Below are positions 46,101 to 54,842 of a DNA stretch of 64,000 nt, one piece after another. The stretch spans positions 93,848-157,847 of the forward strand of contig CAVOUJ010000030.1 of the NCBI GenBank assembly GCA_963699535.1. The letters run 5' to 3'. A program made the translations under genes and the position numbers. Below the pieces are notes generated by a model, which saw only the letters and a program-made list of their open reading frames with translations, was not told where the DNA came from and did no database searches. Source of the stretch: VBDM01 sp963699535. Lineage in GTDB: Bacteria; Pseudomonadota; Gammaproteobacteria; Burkholderiales; SG8-39. Position 1 is the stretch's first letter, and every line of letters starts with the position of its first letter.

Positions 46101-47726
46101 CCGTATCCGGTCGGGCCGGGGCGGGGTGCCGGTCGGATTGGAGATGAAGCTCAGGAAGGCGCGCCCGGCGGAGGTCTTCATCATCCGCATGCGGTTGCTG
46201 TAGTAGGTGAACCAGCGCGAGTAGTTCTGCATCTCCTCGGCGTAGGTGCAGGTGGGCGCGCCGACGCAATCGGAGCGGCTCGGCCGGTTGCCGTAGGTCG
46301 CGACGCCCGAGGTGACCGTGTCGCGGGTGAACCAGCTGAAGCGCGGGAAAATATACGTTTGCAGGCCGGTGACATTCACGTACTTGAGCTGGCAGCGAGG
46401 CGTGGGAGAGGTGGCGGGGGCCAGGATGCTCGTGCCGGTCACCAGGCCCGGGGCGAGCGCCTCGCCCCGCGTCCTGCAAAAGCGCACGGTAGCCGCGTAG
46501 GGGTGGCTCGCCGGCGGCGTGGCCGGCGGGATGACCAGCATGCAGTCGGTGAGCGCGGCGTCGGTGCAGTATTCGATCGGCGTGATGCGGTAGACCGCCG
46601 GCGCGCCGGTGATGGGGGTCCGGACGTTGTACAGGCCGGTGCGCACGCCGTATCCCGCGGTCGCGGGGATGGTGGCCGAACCGCCGACCGTGTAGGTAAA
46701 GGTCGTCGCGCTCGTAACCGTAATCGCCACGTTGGTGGCGTTCATCGACGTCTGGGTCGGGACGACGAAGGTCGCGATATCGCCCGTGACCACGAGGTGA
46801 TTGCTCGTCGCAGTGACCGTCACCGTGTTGCCGCTACGCTGGAAGCTCCCCGGTCCGTACCTGCGGTAGGAGCCGGCCCTGGCCGTGATGGTGCCGCTGC
46901 TCGTGCTCGTATACGTGAACCGGTTGGCGTTGGGTACCGTGGCGATGGCGACGAAGGCGAGGTCCATGCCGGCTTGCCCGGTGCCCGTAACGAAGATTCT
47001 GTCCGTGGCAGCCACGAGGCCGTGGGGCTCGACGGTGTCGACCGTCACGACGTTGCCGGCCCGCGAGAAAGTTCCGATCGACATCATCTCCGGCAAGCCG
47101 AAGGTCGTAAGGCTCGCACTCGACGGGTTGGTGCGATAGGGAAATTGACCCGGCCCGAGAACGTTGGCCTGAGTGAACGACTGAACCTCGATACCCACCG
47201 GCGTCACGACGCCGGTGTTGTCCGCGCCGTTGCGCTTGCATACGGCGCTGCCGCCGGTGCCGTTGCAGTAGCGGTTGTCCGGGCTGTTTGTCGTGAGGTT
47301 GACGTTGCTGCCGCCGAGGTAGGCATCGGGTGAGACCGAAGTGGGTGTGAGCGTGCCGGTCGGCGGGTTCAGGACCGGCTGGCCGTTCGACGAAAGGCCG
47401 ACCAGATAGGTGAAGTTCGGGTCGTAGGCGACCCCGTTCATGCCCGTCTGGCCGCCGGCCGCGAACGGCGGGTCGCCCGCCTGGCAGGCGGTCCCGTCGT
47501 CGCTGACCATGCAGGTGTTGGTGTCGTTGACGTAGTCGGGCAGGTAGTTACGATCCATGCTGCCCGAGTCGTCGAGCGTGAAGAGCAGGTTGGGCAGGAA
47601 GTTCGTGCCCGCCGCCGACGCGAGCGGAACGTTGGAAATGTCGGTGATGGCTGCAATGGCCGGCTGGGCCGTCATGCAGGCCGCCACGACGAACGCGGTT
47701 GCTCGCTTTGCCAGGGTGTGACTCAT
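43194..47726 (-). CDS. pilY1: type IV pilus tip adhesin PilY1 (two compensating frameshifts)
   Basis: About 1510 residues. Signal peptide to about 26. The N-terminal von Willebrand-type segment has a MIDAS-like FTLDDSGSMDRN (about 49-60). Two tandem Ig-like/phage-type repeats lie at about 221-289 and 297-361. The C-terminal PilY1 beta-propeller has FVPGKPFFEYSDPGY, YIAANDGYLHAFDGDTGVENWAY, YYAVDITDP and GGDQNGDIWRMDM. The propeller (about 45030-43840) is read in a different frame from both ends, so there is one indel near 45030 and an opposite one near 43840. Last gene of the minor pilin operon; PilY1 sits at the pilus tip and promotes adhesion and retraction control. Confidence 0.93.
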   Translation of the reverse strand: MSHTLAKRATAFVVAACMTAQPAIAAITDISNVPLASAAGTNFLPNLLFTLDDSGSMDRNYLPDYVNDTNTCMVSDDGTACQAGDPPFAAGGQTGMNGVAYDPNFTYLVGLSSNGQPVLNPPTGTLTPTSVSPDAYLGGSNVNLTTNSPDNRYCNGTGGSAVCKRNGADNTGVVTPVGIEVQSFTQANVLGPGQFPYRTNPSSASLTTFGLPEMMSIGTFSRAGNVVTVDTVEPHGLVAATDRIFVTGTGQAGMDLAFVAIATVPNANRFTYTSTSSGTITARAGSYRRYGPGSFQRSGNTVTVTATSNHLVVTGDIATFVVPTQTSMNATNVAITVTSATTFTYTVGGSATIPATAGYGVRTGLYNVRTPITGAPAVYRITPIEYCTDAALTDCMLVIPPATPPASHPYAATVRFCRTRGEALAPGLVTGTSILAPATSPTPRCQLKYVNVTGLQTYIFPRFSWFTRDTVTSGVATYGNRPSRSDCVGAPTCTYAEEMQNYSRWFTYYSNRMRMMKTSAGRAFLSFISNPTGTPPRPDRIRVGFITINPTTPNTTSGNAGSSVLSCKYLKIDNFNTTHAGNWYTKFYSIVPNPSTPLREALSRAGWIFAGKLNTGLTNGIPTADDPIQASCQKNYSIFTTDGFWNQGTGQDIAGNTLLNHDNVDNQVIAPYTDKMVSRASGTYDGNILNGTTAGTSPGGRGTLADVALYYYKTDLRGGTDSLGNPTGPATSPSTTPPGGDVSTNNVLPGPKDFVEHQHMVTFTLGLADGLMRYQADYESALTGDFANIKNGATGCFWATGICNWPAPQADGQSALDDLWHAAVNGRGNFYSALNPNALATGLTDALNKLDISFASAAAAATSSPNVASGAEFAFSTRYQTANWSGEVYAQKIDPLTGDVGTRETVGSARVAALESRAERRYPQPLDVRLGDGDEAQALQLPLDDSGGKGVLQQQVHSPEHDDPVHDADALPAHRRERRRQGGAFPARPDRPGDDRVPRPRGDRRRQQRDSDRHGRHHQRPAAVRAGQAVLRVFRPRLHDLQERDSDRPERNPVHRGQRRLPARLRRGHRGRELGLHAQVRDAGGLSDCRLGLRRETPVFPRRHAGVPGCVRRLFEHLENRPGGRGERRRARLLRRGHHRSPEPEGAVGILLRPDIVRHQRPRPRTGLRQPGHRQAQARRQVGGGRRLGAQQREHGRRQGLLLCARRDHRPDPSQGEHRLGLHDDSLRPCESRRLVRQGTRRCAVRLDIRRRSERRYLAHGHEPGHAGLQSARAQRAAHDDACPHALRHAEGRVHAGRLQPITARPVATPLTVTGLGRKRIVYFATGRYLGNSDLADAGAGGPAWQQSIYGLMDKDTGVSLGDVRASGTLVQQTLSPLGPGKRAVTKNAVDWSARNGFYIDLLPNIDAIPTDGERIVLDLQLVLGTLVVTSTIPEKGGCTPGGFSYQYNLDFKTGGYVGNSAPAVGSGSKSELIVGTAIVQTSDGSIKAINKSYTGENTPANVGIDPFTR

Positions 47727-47754
47727 GGAATTTCTCCTGCGAATGCGCCGCGCG

Positions 47755-48378
47755 CTATATCCCGCGCAGCATGGTTTGCACGATCGACACGGAGCCGCGG
47801 GGCCCTTCGGCCTTGGCCGTCACGCGGTAATGGATCGCCGGGGGCTTGGTGAATATGTTCGAGGTCTGCCTGAAGTGATCCTGTCCTTCCCGGCTGAGCA
47901 GGCCCGGGTCGGGCGTCGAGCCGCAGGTGTTGGATACGCCGTTGCAGACGGCGTTGGCGGCGCAGTCCTTCACCGGGCACATGCGCTCGATCATGAACGA
48001 CACGATGTTGCCTGCAGCGTCCGGAGCGCCCCCGTTCAGTTTGACAGCGTTGGCCCAGGCGACCGGGTTGCGCCAATCGGGTTCGGTCGTCGCGGCGTTG
48101 GAGAAATATCCGGATCCGGCATTGTCGCTGTTGAGATTCCCCGACGACATGTTCGCCGACATCCAGGCGAAGCCGGCCTGGAGCCCCTGGTCCGCGGCGT
48201 TGACGGCGGACTGCCTGAAGGCGATGTTTCCGACCATCAGGGTGGCGGTATCCACCGAGCGCATGGTGGCGATGCCGGCCAGCGTCATCGCGACCAGGAC
48301 GATGAGGGCGATGATGAGCACGGTCCCGCGCTCGCCGCGCGGCGCGCACGGAAGATTGCGTTGCACAGGGTCTTTCAT
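47755..48378 (-). CDS. pilX: minor pilin assembly protein PilX
   Basis: 207 residues from ATG 48378. The short positively charged leader is followed by RGERGTVLIIALIVLVAMTLAGIATMRSVDTATLMVGN, the PilX N-terminal helix lacking the usual Glu5 of major pilins. C-terminal Cys residues in CPVKDCAANAVC. Functions in pilus priming with PilV, PilW, FimT and PilE. Confidence 0.9.
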   Translation of the reverse strand: MKDPVQRNLPCAPRGERGTVLIIALIVLVAMTLAGIATMRSVDTATLMVGNIAFRQSAVNAADQGLQAGFAWMSANMSSGNLNSDNAGSGYFSNAATTEPDWRNPVAWANAVKLNGGAPDAAGNIVSFMIERMCPVKDCAANAVCNGVSNTCGSTPDPGLLSREGQDHFRQTSNIFTKPPAIHYRVTAKAEGPRGSVSIVQTMLRGI

Positions 48379-48379
48379 G

Positions 48380-49625
48380 TCAGTTCGACCTCCAGATCCA
48401 GTTGCGCAAGGGGACCGTCGTCTCGAACACGCGGTAGCGGTAGCACTTCCAGTCCGGGTCGGCGGTGAGGTTGAAGACGCCGCCCGACCACTTGGGACGC
48501 CGATCGGCGCCCGGAGGGGTCTCGCTACCGTCGGTGGTCGCGTCGCAGCCGGAGGCACCCTCCGAGGGTTTTTCGGCGAGCGCGCTGCGCGCAACCAGGG
48601 CCACGCGGACCGCGATGACGTAGCGCCACGGGGGGGTGAAGCCGTTGAGGGTCATCCCGTTGAAAGTGGCGGCATCGACAAAGTTATCGACGATGCCGTC
48701 GCCGTAGCCGTTCACGTCGTAGGGGCCGGTGTCAATCCCATACAGCGCGCGCATGTGGACGATGTTGTCGGCGACCGTGTTCACCTGGGGCGAATTGACC
48801 GTCGGCAGGGTGGGAACGAAGAGCGAGGTGACCTGCAGCGATCGGTTGGCGATCGCGTAGGTATTGTGGACCGGCAGGTCGGGCGAGTTGGCGGGCTCGT
48901 AGATGTTCCCCAGGTTGAAGACCAGCGTCGCGTTGGCGCCCGTCCCGTTGTAGAACACGCCCAGACCGCCCACCGGGTTGAAGCGCGGGGTCTTGGCGAC
49001 ACCCGCCCCCAGGAGAACGGTGTAGGTCCAGATGCCATGCACCACGTTTCCCGGAGCCGGGGGCGGCGGCACCGAGGCGGGTGTAGCCGTGACCTCCATG
49101 ATGGAGCAGTTCTTGGGCGTTCCCGGGTCCTGGAGGAGGATCAGGTCTCCGGGGCGATAGCCATAGGGGTTCCTGACGTTCAGGTTGTCCGTGGGTGTGC
49201 CCATCGGAGTGGCGAGGGTTGTCGCATTGACGATGTGCGGCTTCGATCCGTAGAAAATAGTCACCTGATCCGGATCGGTCGCCGCGCCGGTCGAAGTGAT
49301 CCGCGCCGGCACGAGCAGGAGGGTGTCGCCGGCCGGGGGAAAATTCGGCGCCGCGCGCTTGGAGTCGTAGCCGATGATCGGGCAGCCCGCGGTGGGCGTG
49401 TCGTTGAATCCCGCTGCCGGCATTGCGCAGGTCGTGCTCGATCACGTAGAGGGCCACGGCGCCGTTCTGCTGCGCGTCGCCGCCGCTCGTGGTCGTGCGC
49501 TTGATGCCTTCGGAGACTTCGAAGACCTGGAAGATGATGATCATCCCGATCAGGCCGATCAGCATGGCGACCATGAGCTCCACCAGGCTGAAGCCCCGTA
49601 GCGAACTGAGATGGATCGCACGCAT
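48380..49625 (-). CDS. pilW: minor pilin assembly protein PilW (one frameshift)
   Basis: About 414 residues. N-terminus RGFSLVELMVAMLIGLIGMIIIFQVFE is a class III signal/methylation site with Glu5. The frame shifts near 49425, where DLRNAGSG must join FNDTPTAGCPIIGYDSK. The C-terminal part is the usual PilW beta region. The stop is one base from the pilX start. Confidence 0.9.
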
Positions 49626-49628
49626 GGT

Positions 49629-50093
49629 TCAGCCCGTGAAGATAGATGCAATGACAATGTGCTTTCGGGGCGGCAGGCCGGCCGAAGCTTCCTCGGGGAG
49701 CTGCCAGTAGAGCTCGATCTGCACGGTCCCGCCGATCGGCGCCGGGGCGGGAGGAATGACCGCCGCCGGAGTGATCGTCACCTTGGGCCGGACGGTCGCG
49801 GTGCCGGGCAGGGTTGCGTCCACCTTGGCGACCCAGGCGACGAGCTTTCCGTAGCTGGAGCCAGGGTAGTTATAGAAGCCGATGTTCCCGGCGTCGCTCC
49901 ACATCTTCGAGATCAGCTCGTTGGCGAGGAAGGCGGCCTCGCTGCGGTACTTGGACTCGGTGACGTTCTTGATCGCCACGCTCTGCATGCCGACCACGGC
50001 GAGGATGCCGATCGAGAAGATGAGGATCGCGATCAGGGCCTCGATCAGCATCACGCCGCGTTCGCGGGTCGGGGTTTGGAGTTGGTTGCGCAT
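49629..50093 (-). CDS. pilV: type IV pilus modification protein PilV
   Basis: 154 residues from ATG 50093: RGVMLIEALIAILIFSIGILAVVGMQSVAIKNVTESKYRSEAAFLANELI is a clear PilV N-terminal helix with methylation-type start. The stop lies 3 bases before pilW. Confidence 0.92.
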   Translation of the reverse strand: MRNQLQTPTRERGVMLIEALIAILIFSIGILAVVGMQSVAIKNVTESKYRSEAAFLANELISKMWSDAGNIGFYNYPGSSYGKLVAWVAKVDATLPGTATVRPKVTITPAAVIPPAPAPIGGTVQIELYWQLPEEASAGLPPRKHIVIASIFTG

Positions 50094-50107
50094 TTTTCGG
50101 CCTCGAT

Positions 50108-50722
50108 TCATGGACAGGCGCGCGGGTCGGGCACGACGATGCCCGGGGTGGGGTCGCACATGCGGATGCTGCCGCCTCCGCTCACCACGACCCGCAGGCA
50201 ACGCATCGGCCCGCTGTCCGCGATGCACGCATCGCGACTGTTGATGACATCGACCCGCGCCAGCGTGGCGCTGCCGTCGGAGTTCGTGACGACGCTCCCC
50301 AGGGGCGAGAAGGTCACCGCGGCCGCCGCTGTCGCGAGATCCGACGCAACCGGGGTGACCCTGGCGTTGCCCGTGTTTTCCTCGGGGCTGCGGTGCTGGA
50401 TCACCTTCTTCTGGTCGGCCGGAAGGGCCTCGTCGGCCGCAACGATAGTGGAATCGCAGGGTACCTCCGTCGCGTTGCATATCGTCCACCCCGACGTCGG
50501 CGGCTCGAGCACCACCTGCACGGCGAGATTGCGCCGGATCGCTTCGCCGCGGGCAACCTGCATTGCATTCACGATCGCCTCGGTCGCCGCGCGGATCTGC
50601 TGGTTCTGCAGGAACTCGCCGAGGGCGGGCGCACCGAGCGCGATGAGAATACCGAGCACGGTCAGCGTGACCATGATCTCGATCAAGTTGAAGCCGCGCT
50701 GCGGGGCGTGCGCTTTCAGCAT
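50108..50722 (-). CDS. fimT: GspH/FimT-family pseudopilin
   Basis: 204 residues from ATG 50722: RGFNLIEIMVTLTVLGILIALGAPALGEFLQNQQIRAATEAIVNAMQVARGEAIRRN is the FimT/FimU-type helix, followed by a GspH-like beta domain with Cys residues (CNATEVPCD and CIADSGPMRC). FimT can bind DNA in some competent species; whether it does here is unknown. Confidence 0.9.
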   Translation of the reverse strand: MLKAHAPQRGFNLIEIMVTLTVLGILIALGAPALGEFLQNQQIRAATEAIVNAMQVARGEAIRRNLAVQVVLEPPTSGWTICNATEVPCDSTIVAADEALPADQKKVIQHRSPEENTGNARVTPVASDLATAAAAVTFSPLGSVVTNSDGSATLARVDVINSRDACIADSGPMRCLRVVVSGGGSIRMCDPTPGIVVPDPRACP

Positions 50723-51162
50723 TGGCCGCTTTTCCTGCTGGTCCAGCAGGGGGTGGCCGGCATCGTCCAGCCTGTCGGCACGGACACCGTGCGGCGGATG
50801 TTGGCCTGGTCGATCGTCAACGTCAAACCGGCCAGATCGCCGAGGCCGTCCACCTGAATGACATACGTCGTTGCCGTGAGGGTGGGACAGGTGATGGTGA
50901 AGTGCTTCAAGGCGCTCGGAAGCTGGGCGCCGCTGCCGGGCTGACACGGTTGGGTCGCCGGAGGGGCCGGGGCCCAGCTCCGGTTGTCCTGAAAGTACTG
51001 CTCCATCTTGGTCCGCATCGCGAGAAGATTCGTTGTGCCCTCCTGGATCTTGCCGCGGGTGATGAATTGCGTGTAGGAGGGAAGCGCGATCCCCGCGAGG
51101 ATCGCGATGATTGCGACCGTGACCATGAGTTCGATCAACGTAAAACCTGGCTGGCGCTGCAT
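50716..51162 (-). CDS. pilE: type IV pilin PilE-like minor pilin
   Basis: 148 residues from ATG 51162: QPGFTLIELMVTVAIIAILAGIALPSYTQFITRGKIQEG has the prepilin peptidase site G/F and Glu5. C-terminal disulfide pair likely between CPT and CWTS/GQC. First gene of the pilE-fimT-pilV-pilW-pilX-pilY1 operon, next to ispH as in Pseudomonas. Upstream region 51163-51365 is shared with the divergent Fur gene; no convincing promoter was found by eye. Confidence 0.92.
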   Translation of the reverse strand: MQRQPGFTLIELMVTVAIIAILAGIALPSYTQFITRGKIQEGTTNLLAMRTKMEQYFQDNRSWAPAPPATQPCQPGSGAQLPSALKHFTITCPTLTATTYVIQVDGLGDLAGLTLTIDQANIRRTVSVPTGWTMPATPCWTSRKSGQC

Positions 51163-51365
51163 AGAAACCCCTTTTCTCGGACGGTGAATGATAAGGAACG
51201 AGAGTAGCCCGACGCAAAAGCCGCCGACGAATGGCCGGAATCCCGCCGCAGGCGGCGCGCGCATCAAAATTCTAGCGGAACTAGTTCACGTTTCCGGCGA
51301 CCGGTTTGCTCGGCGTCCGGGAGCAGAAAAGGTCAGATTAGACAGCGTCCAAGTCCTCGTCTAGA

Positions 51366-51794
51366 ATGATTTCCGTGAAAGCAAGCGAACGGAACCGCGA
51401 AGAAATCGCGCAGCTGCTGCGCCGCCACGGCCTCAAGCCCACGCACCAGCGCATGGAGATCGCGCAAGTGCTGTTTACGAGGCACGAGCACCTCTCGGCG
51501 GACCAGATTCTTTCGCTCGTCAATACGCGCTACGCCGAGGCGTCCAAGGCGACCGTATACAACACGCTGAAACTCTTCCTGAAGAAGAACATGATCCGCG
51601 AGCTGGTCGTCGATCCGACCCGGATCGTCTACGATCCGAACACCGAACCGCATCACCACCTCTACGACGTCTCGACCGGCCGGCTCACCGACGTTCCCGC
51701 CGACTCGATCCGCGTGGTCGGCCTGCCGCCGCTGCCACCCGGGACCGTCGCCGAGGGCGTGGACATCATCATTCGCACGCGTCCGCAGTCCTGA
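51366..51794 (+). CDS. Fur-family transcriptional regulator
   Basis: 142 residues. Winged helix with KPTHQRMEIAQVLF and SKATVYNTLKLF, then a dimerisation part with EPHHHLYDVSTGRLTDV. It lacks the C-terminal CxxC structural zinc site of Fur/Zur/PerR. The HHH motif recalls Irr-type haem- or peroxide-responsive repressors. Regulated genes cannot be named. ATG 51366. Confidence 0.88.
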   Translation: MISVKASERNREEIAQLLRRHGLKPTHQRMEIAQVLFTRHEHLSADQILSLVNTRYAEASKATVYNTLKLFLKKNMIRELVVDPTRIVYDPNTEPHHHLYDVSTGRLTDVPADSIRVVGLPPLPPGTVAEGVDIIIRTRPQS

Positions 51795-51856
51795 AGGGGA
51801 GAGACCGCGGGTCCGCAGTAAGGCGCCGCACTATATAATTCCGCACCGGGATGCAG

Positions 51857-51932
<76 letters not shown>

Positions 51933-51988
51933 CAGGAGCGTCCGCTCTTGAGAGCCGCGCTTTCGGTCGAAATGTTGGGAAGGAAACG

Positions 51989-53509
51989 ATGAAGTTGTTC
52001 GGGGCGGGCAAGACCGATCATCCGATGTCCGATCTCAAGGACGCTCGGAAGATTCTCGATACCATTCCCGCAGGCGACCCCTTCAAGGCGCTCGAAGACT
52101 TGAGCCATTGGCTGGACTCGATACTCAGCTGGGAGGGCTTCAAGCCCGAGCACCGCTTCCAGCTCATGGAGTTCGTGGACGACGCGCAGCTGCCGCACCT
52201 GCGCAGGCTGCAGCGCGATTATCTCGCAGCGCAGCGCCTCTCCGGCCATCAGGAAAACCGCCTGTGGACCGCAATTCGCGACTCGTGCCGGCAGACCGGC
52301 AAGGCCTTCGAGTCCCTGCTCGATTTCTGCGCGACCGGCCAGAAGGGCTCCGAAGACCTGAAGAAGAGCCTGCCGCTCCTCGCCGTCCGGGCCCTGCGCG
52401 CGTTCTCGGCCCAGATGAAATGGCAGTACATCCGCTACGGCCCGCTCGATCATTCGCTATGGGGGGTGATCCTGAAAGTGTATTCGTTCACCGAGGAGCG
52501 CAAGGTCGCGCAGGCCAAGGTGAGCCTCCCGGGCGCCCGCGCGGAGACTACGCCGACCTTCGAGTTTCTCAAGCCGGTGATGCTGGGTGCTTCCTCGCCT
52601 GATGCCCTGCTGCCGATCGAGATCGATCTGGTCGAGCGGCTGATCGCGCATCTCGTCGGCTCGTTCAAGCTGAGCACCGAGCTTCAGCCCGACTTCGCCT
52701 ATTGCATCGACCTCTTGAACATCGAGCCTCCGGTGCGCGTCGCCCACCTTCCGCACCGAGCGCCGACGCTGCGGTATTTTTCCGCGGCCAGTGCGCTCAA
52801 GGAGATCGAGAAACTGATTCAGACCGTGAAATCGACCGGAACCCTGCCGCCTGGGCTCGCATCCGGACTCAGCTCCGAGAAGGAAGTCGCGATCGAGGTC
52901 CTCGAACACCTCGCACTCAACTGGTCTCCGAAGCCCCCCGAGAGGAAGGCACCGCGCCACAAAGTGAAGTCGCGTCTCGCGGCGATCTACGGCTACGAGA
53001 GCGTGCTGGCAGCCCTCGATCTCACGGGCGCCTCGCTGGACAAGAGCAAGGTCGAGAGCTGGGTGGTGGAAAACGTCAGCACCGGGGGCTTCGGCGCGAG
53101 CGTCCCGCAGTTGAAAGGCGAATCGCTGAAGATCGGCTGCCTGCTTGGCCTGCAGCCCGAGGGCGGCACCAACTGGCTCGTCGGAATCGTGCGGCGCTTT
53201 CAGCGGGAAGGCGCGCAAAACGGCGCGGTCGGCATTCAGACGCTGTCGCGCAATCCCCTTCCCGTCAAGGTCAGGTTGCAGAGCGGGCAAGTGACGAGCC
53301 GGGACGAAGAAACGGCGATCCTGCTCAACCCGTCCGACTCGGCGCTCGAGGTGCAGTTGCTGCTGCGCGGCGCCGTTCTCGCCACCGGCCAGAATCTACT
53401 GCTCGAGCGGAACGGAAAGGCTTATCTGCTGATGCCGACGGGCGACATGGAGCGCGGCGACGACTACGAGCTCGTGCGCTGCCGGCAGATGGTCCGCGAA
53501 AGGGGCTGA
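51989..53509 (+). CDS. hypothetical protein with C-terminal PilZ-like domain
   Basis: 506 residues, good ribosome site (GGAAGGAAACG). The first 300 residues are helical and unrecognised. The C-terminal part has VENVSTGGFGASVP, which fits the N-x-S-x-x-G half of a PilZ c-di-GMP site. A possible upstream Arg half (KVKSRLAAIYG) precedes it, and beta strands follow (IGCLLGLQPEGGTNWLVGIVRRF). No signal or membrane helix. Could be a cytoplasmic c-di-GMP receptor linked to the pili nearby; that is inference. Confidence 0.7.
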   Translation: MKLFGAGKTDHPMSDLKDARKILDTIPAGDPFKALEDLSHWLDSILSWEGFKPEHRFQLMEFVDDAQLPHLRRLQRDYLAAQRLSGHQENRLWTAIRDSCRQTGKAFESLLDFCATGQKGSEDLKKSLPLLAVRALRAFSAQMKWQYIRYGPLDHSLWGVILKVYSFTEERKVAQAKVSLPGARAETTPTFEFLKPVMLGASSPDALLPIEIDLVERLIAHLVGSFKLSTELQPDFAYCIDLLNIEPPVRVAHLPHRAPTLRYFSAASALKEIEKLIQTVKSTGTLPPGLASGLSSEKEVAIEVLEHLALNWSPKPPERKAPRHKVKSRLAAIYGYESVLAALDLTGASLDKSKVESWVVENVSTGGFGASVPQLKGESLKIGCLLGLQPEGGTNWLVGIVRRFQREGAQNGAVGIQTLSRNPLPVKVRLQSGQVTSRDEETAILLNPSDSALEVQLLLRGAVLATGQNLLLERNGKAYLLMPTGDMERGDDYELVRCRQMVRERG

Positions 53510-53553
53510 GGTGAGCATGAGGAGATGTTTCCCCTCATGCTGTTGACGAGCCT

Positions 53554-54225
53554 TCACTCCCCCGGCCCCAGTATTCTTTGCAGCCAGGCGCCGATGTCGG
53601 CCAGCTCCTCCGGGCAGACCGAGTGGGGCATCGGGTACTCCCGCCACTCCAGCGCGTAGCCGAGCGATTGCAGCAGCCTGCCTGACTCTTCCGCGCGGGC
53701 GAGCGGGACGATCGGATCGAACGTCCCGTGCGCCATGAAGATGGCCGCGCCTCGGTTGGCGGCGCTCGCTTCCGCCTGGAGGCGCCCGGCGACCGGCACG
53801 TAGGTCGAGAGCGCCATGATTCCGGCGATGCGCTCCGCATGACGGAGTCCGGTCTGCAGAGCGATCGCTCCCCCTTGCGAGAAGCCCGCGAGAACGAGCC
53901 GCTCCGCCTTAGTGCCGCGCTCCTTTTCCCGGGCGATCAGGGCCTCGACGAGGGCCTGCGACGCGCGCACTCCGCGTTCGTCCTCGCGCCGGATCGCCCC
54001 GTCCGTGATGTCGTACCAGGCGCGCATTCTCATGCCGGCGTTGATGGTTACGGGCTGTACCGGAGCGTGCGGAAAAATGAAGCGGATGGCAGTGTCGGGC
54101 AGGTCGAGCTCGGGAACGATGGGAGCGAAGTCGTTGCCGTCGGCGCCTAGTCCGTGCAGCCAGATGATGCTGGTCGCCGGATTCGCGCTGGTTTCGATTT
54201 CTATCGCGTCGAGGACCTGCGACAT
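53554..54225 (-). CDS. carboxylesterase (phospholipase/carboxylesterase family, YpfH-like)
   Basis: 223 residues from ATG 54225. Alpha/beta hydrolase with IIWLHGLGADGNDF (oxyanion), nucleophile LVLAGFSQGGAIAL, Asp in GTFDPIVPL and His in YPMPHSVCPEE. Acts on short acyl esters. Starts 18 bases after the mog stop. Confidence 0.93.
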   Translation of the reverse strand: MSQVLDAIEIETSANPATSIIWLHGLGADGNDFAPIVPELDLPDTAIRFIFPHAPVQPVTINAGMRMRAWYDITDGAIRREDERGVRASQALVEALIAREKERGTKAERLVLAGFSQGGAIALQTGLRHAERIAGIMALSTYVPVAGRLQAEASAANRGAAIFMAHGTFDPIVPLARAEESGRLLQSLGYALEWREYPMPHSVCPEELADIGAWLQRILGPGE

Positions 54226-54242
54226 GGCGTTTCGAGTCCCGA

Positions 54243-54842
54243 TCAGGAAGCCGGTTTGGGGCGGAGGGCGGATTTGGGCCGGAACGCACGGATCACCTCT
54301 TCGCGGGTCTCGACGTATGGCCCGCCGATCAGGTCGATGCAGTAGGGGACGGCCGCGAAGATTCCCGGGACCATCTGCTTTCCTTCCTTGTCCTTCAGCC
54401 CTTCGAGCGTCTCGCGGATCGATTTCGGCTGGCCGGGCAGGTTGATGATGAGCGTCTGCTTGCGGATGACCGCGACCTGGCGCGACAGGATCGCCGTGGG
54501 GACGAACTCGAGGCTGATCCTGCGCATCTGCTCGCCGAATCCGGGCATGGTCTTGTCGGCGACGGCGAGCGTGGCTTCCGGCGTCACGTCGCGCAGCGCC
54601 GGGCCGGTTCCGCCGGTCGTGAGAACCAGATGGCAGCCCACCCGGTCCGCGAGGTCCGCCAGCGTGGATTCGATCACGGGCCGCTCGTCGGGGATGAGGC
54701 GCGTCTCCACGCGCCAGGGGCTGGCGAGCGCCCGTTCGAACCATTCCTGCAGGGCCGGGATGCCTTCGTCCTTGTAGACTCCGGCCGAAGCGCGGTCGCT
54801 GACGGACACGAGTCCGATCAGCAGTTCGTCAGTCTTGGTCAT
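54243..54842 (-). CDS. mog: molybdopterin adenylyltransferase
   Basis: 199 residues: LIGLVSVSDRASAGVYKDEGIPAL at the start, MoCF motif LTTGGTGPALRDVTPEAT, and INLPGQPKSIRETLE. Adenylates molybdopterin before Mo insertion. Overlaps the yjgA end by 14 bases. Confidence 0.95.
   Translation of the reverse strand: MTKTDELLIGLVSVSDRASAGVYKDEGIPALQEWFERALASPWRVETRLIPDERPVIESTLADLADRVGCHLVLTTGGTGPALRDVTPEATLAVADKTMPGFGEQMRRISLEFVPTAILSRQVAVIRKQTLIINLPGQPKSIRETLEGLKDKEGKQMVPGIFAAVPYCIDLIGGPYVETREEVIRAFRPKSALRPKPAS

Noticed and set aside
44703..47333. 876-residue + strand open frame opposite pilY1
   Set aside because: An antisense frame kept open by high GC; composition is Arg/Val/Gly-rich without motifs, while pilY1 motifs are clear on the other strand.
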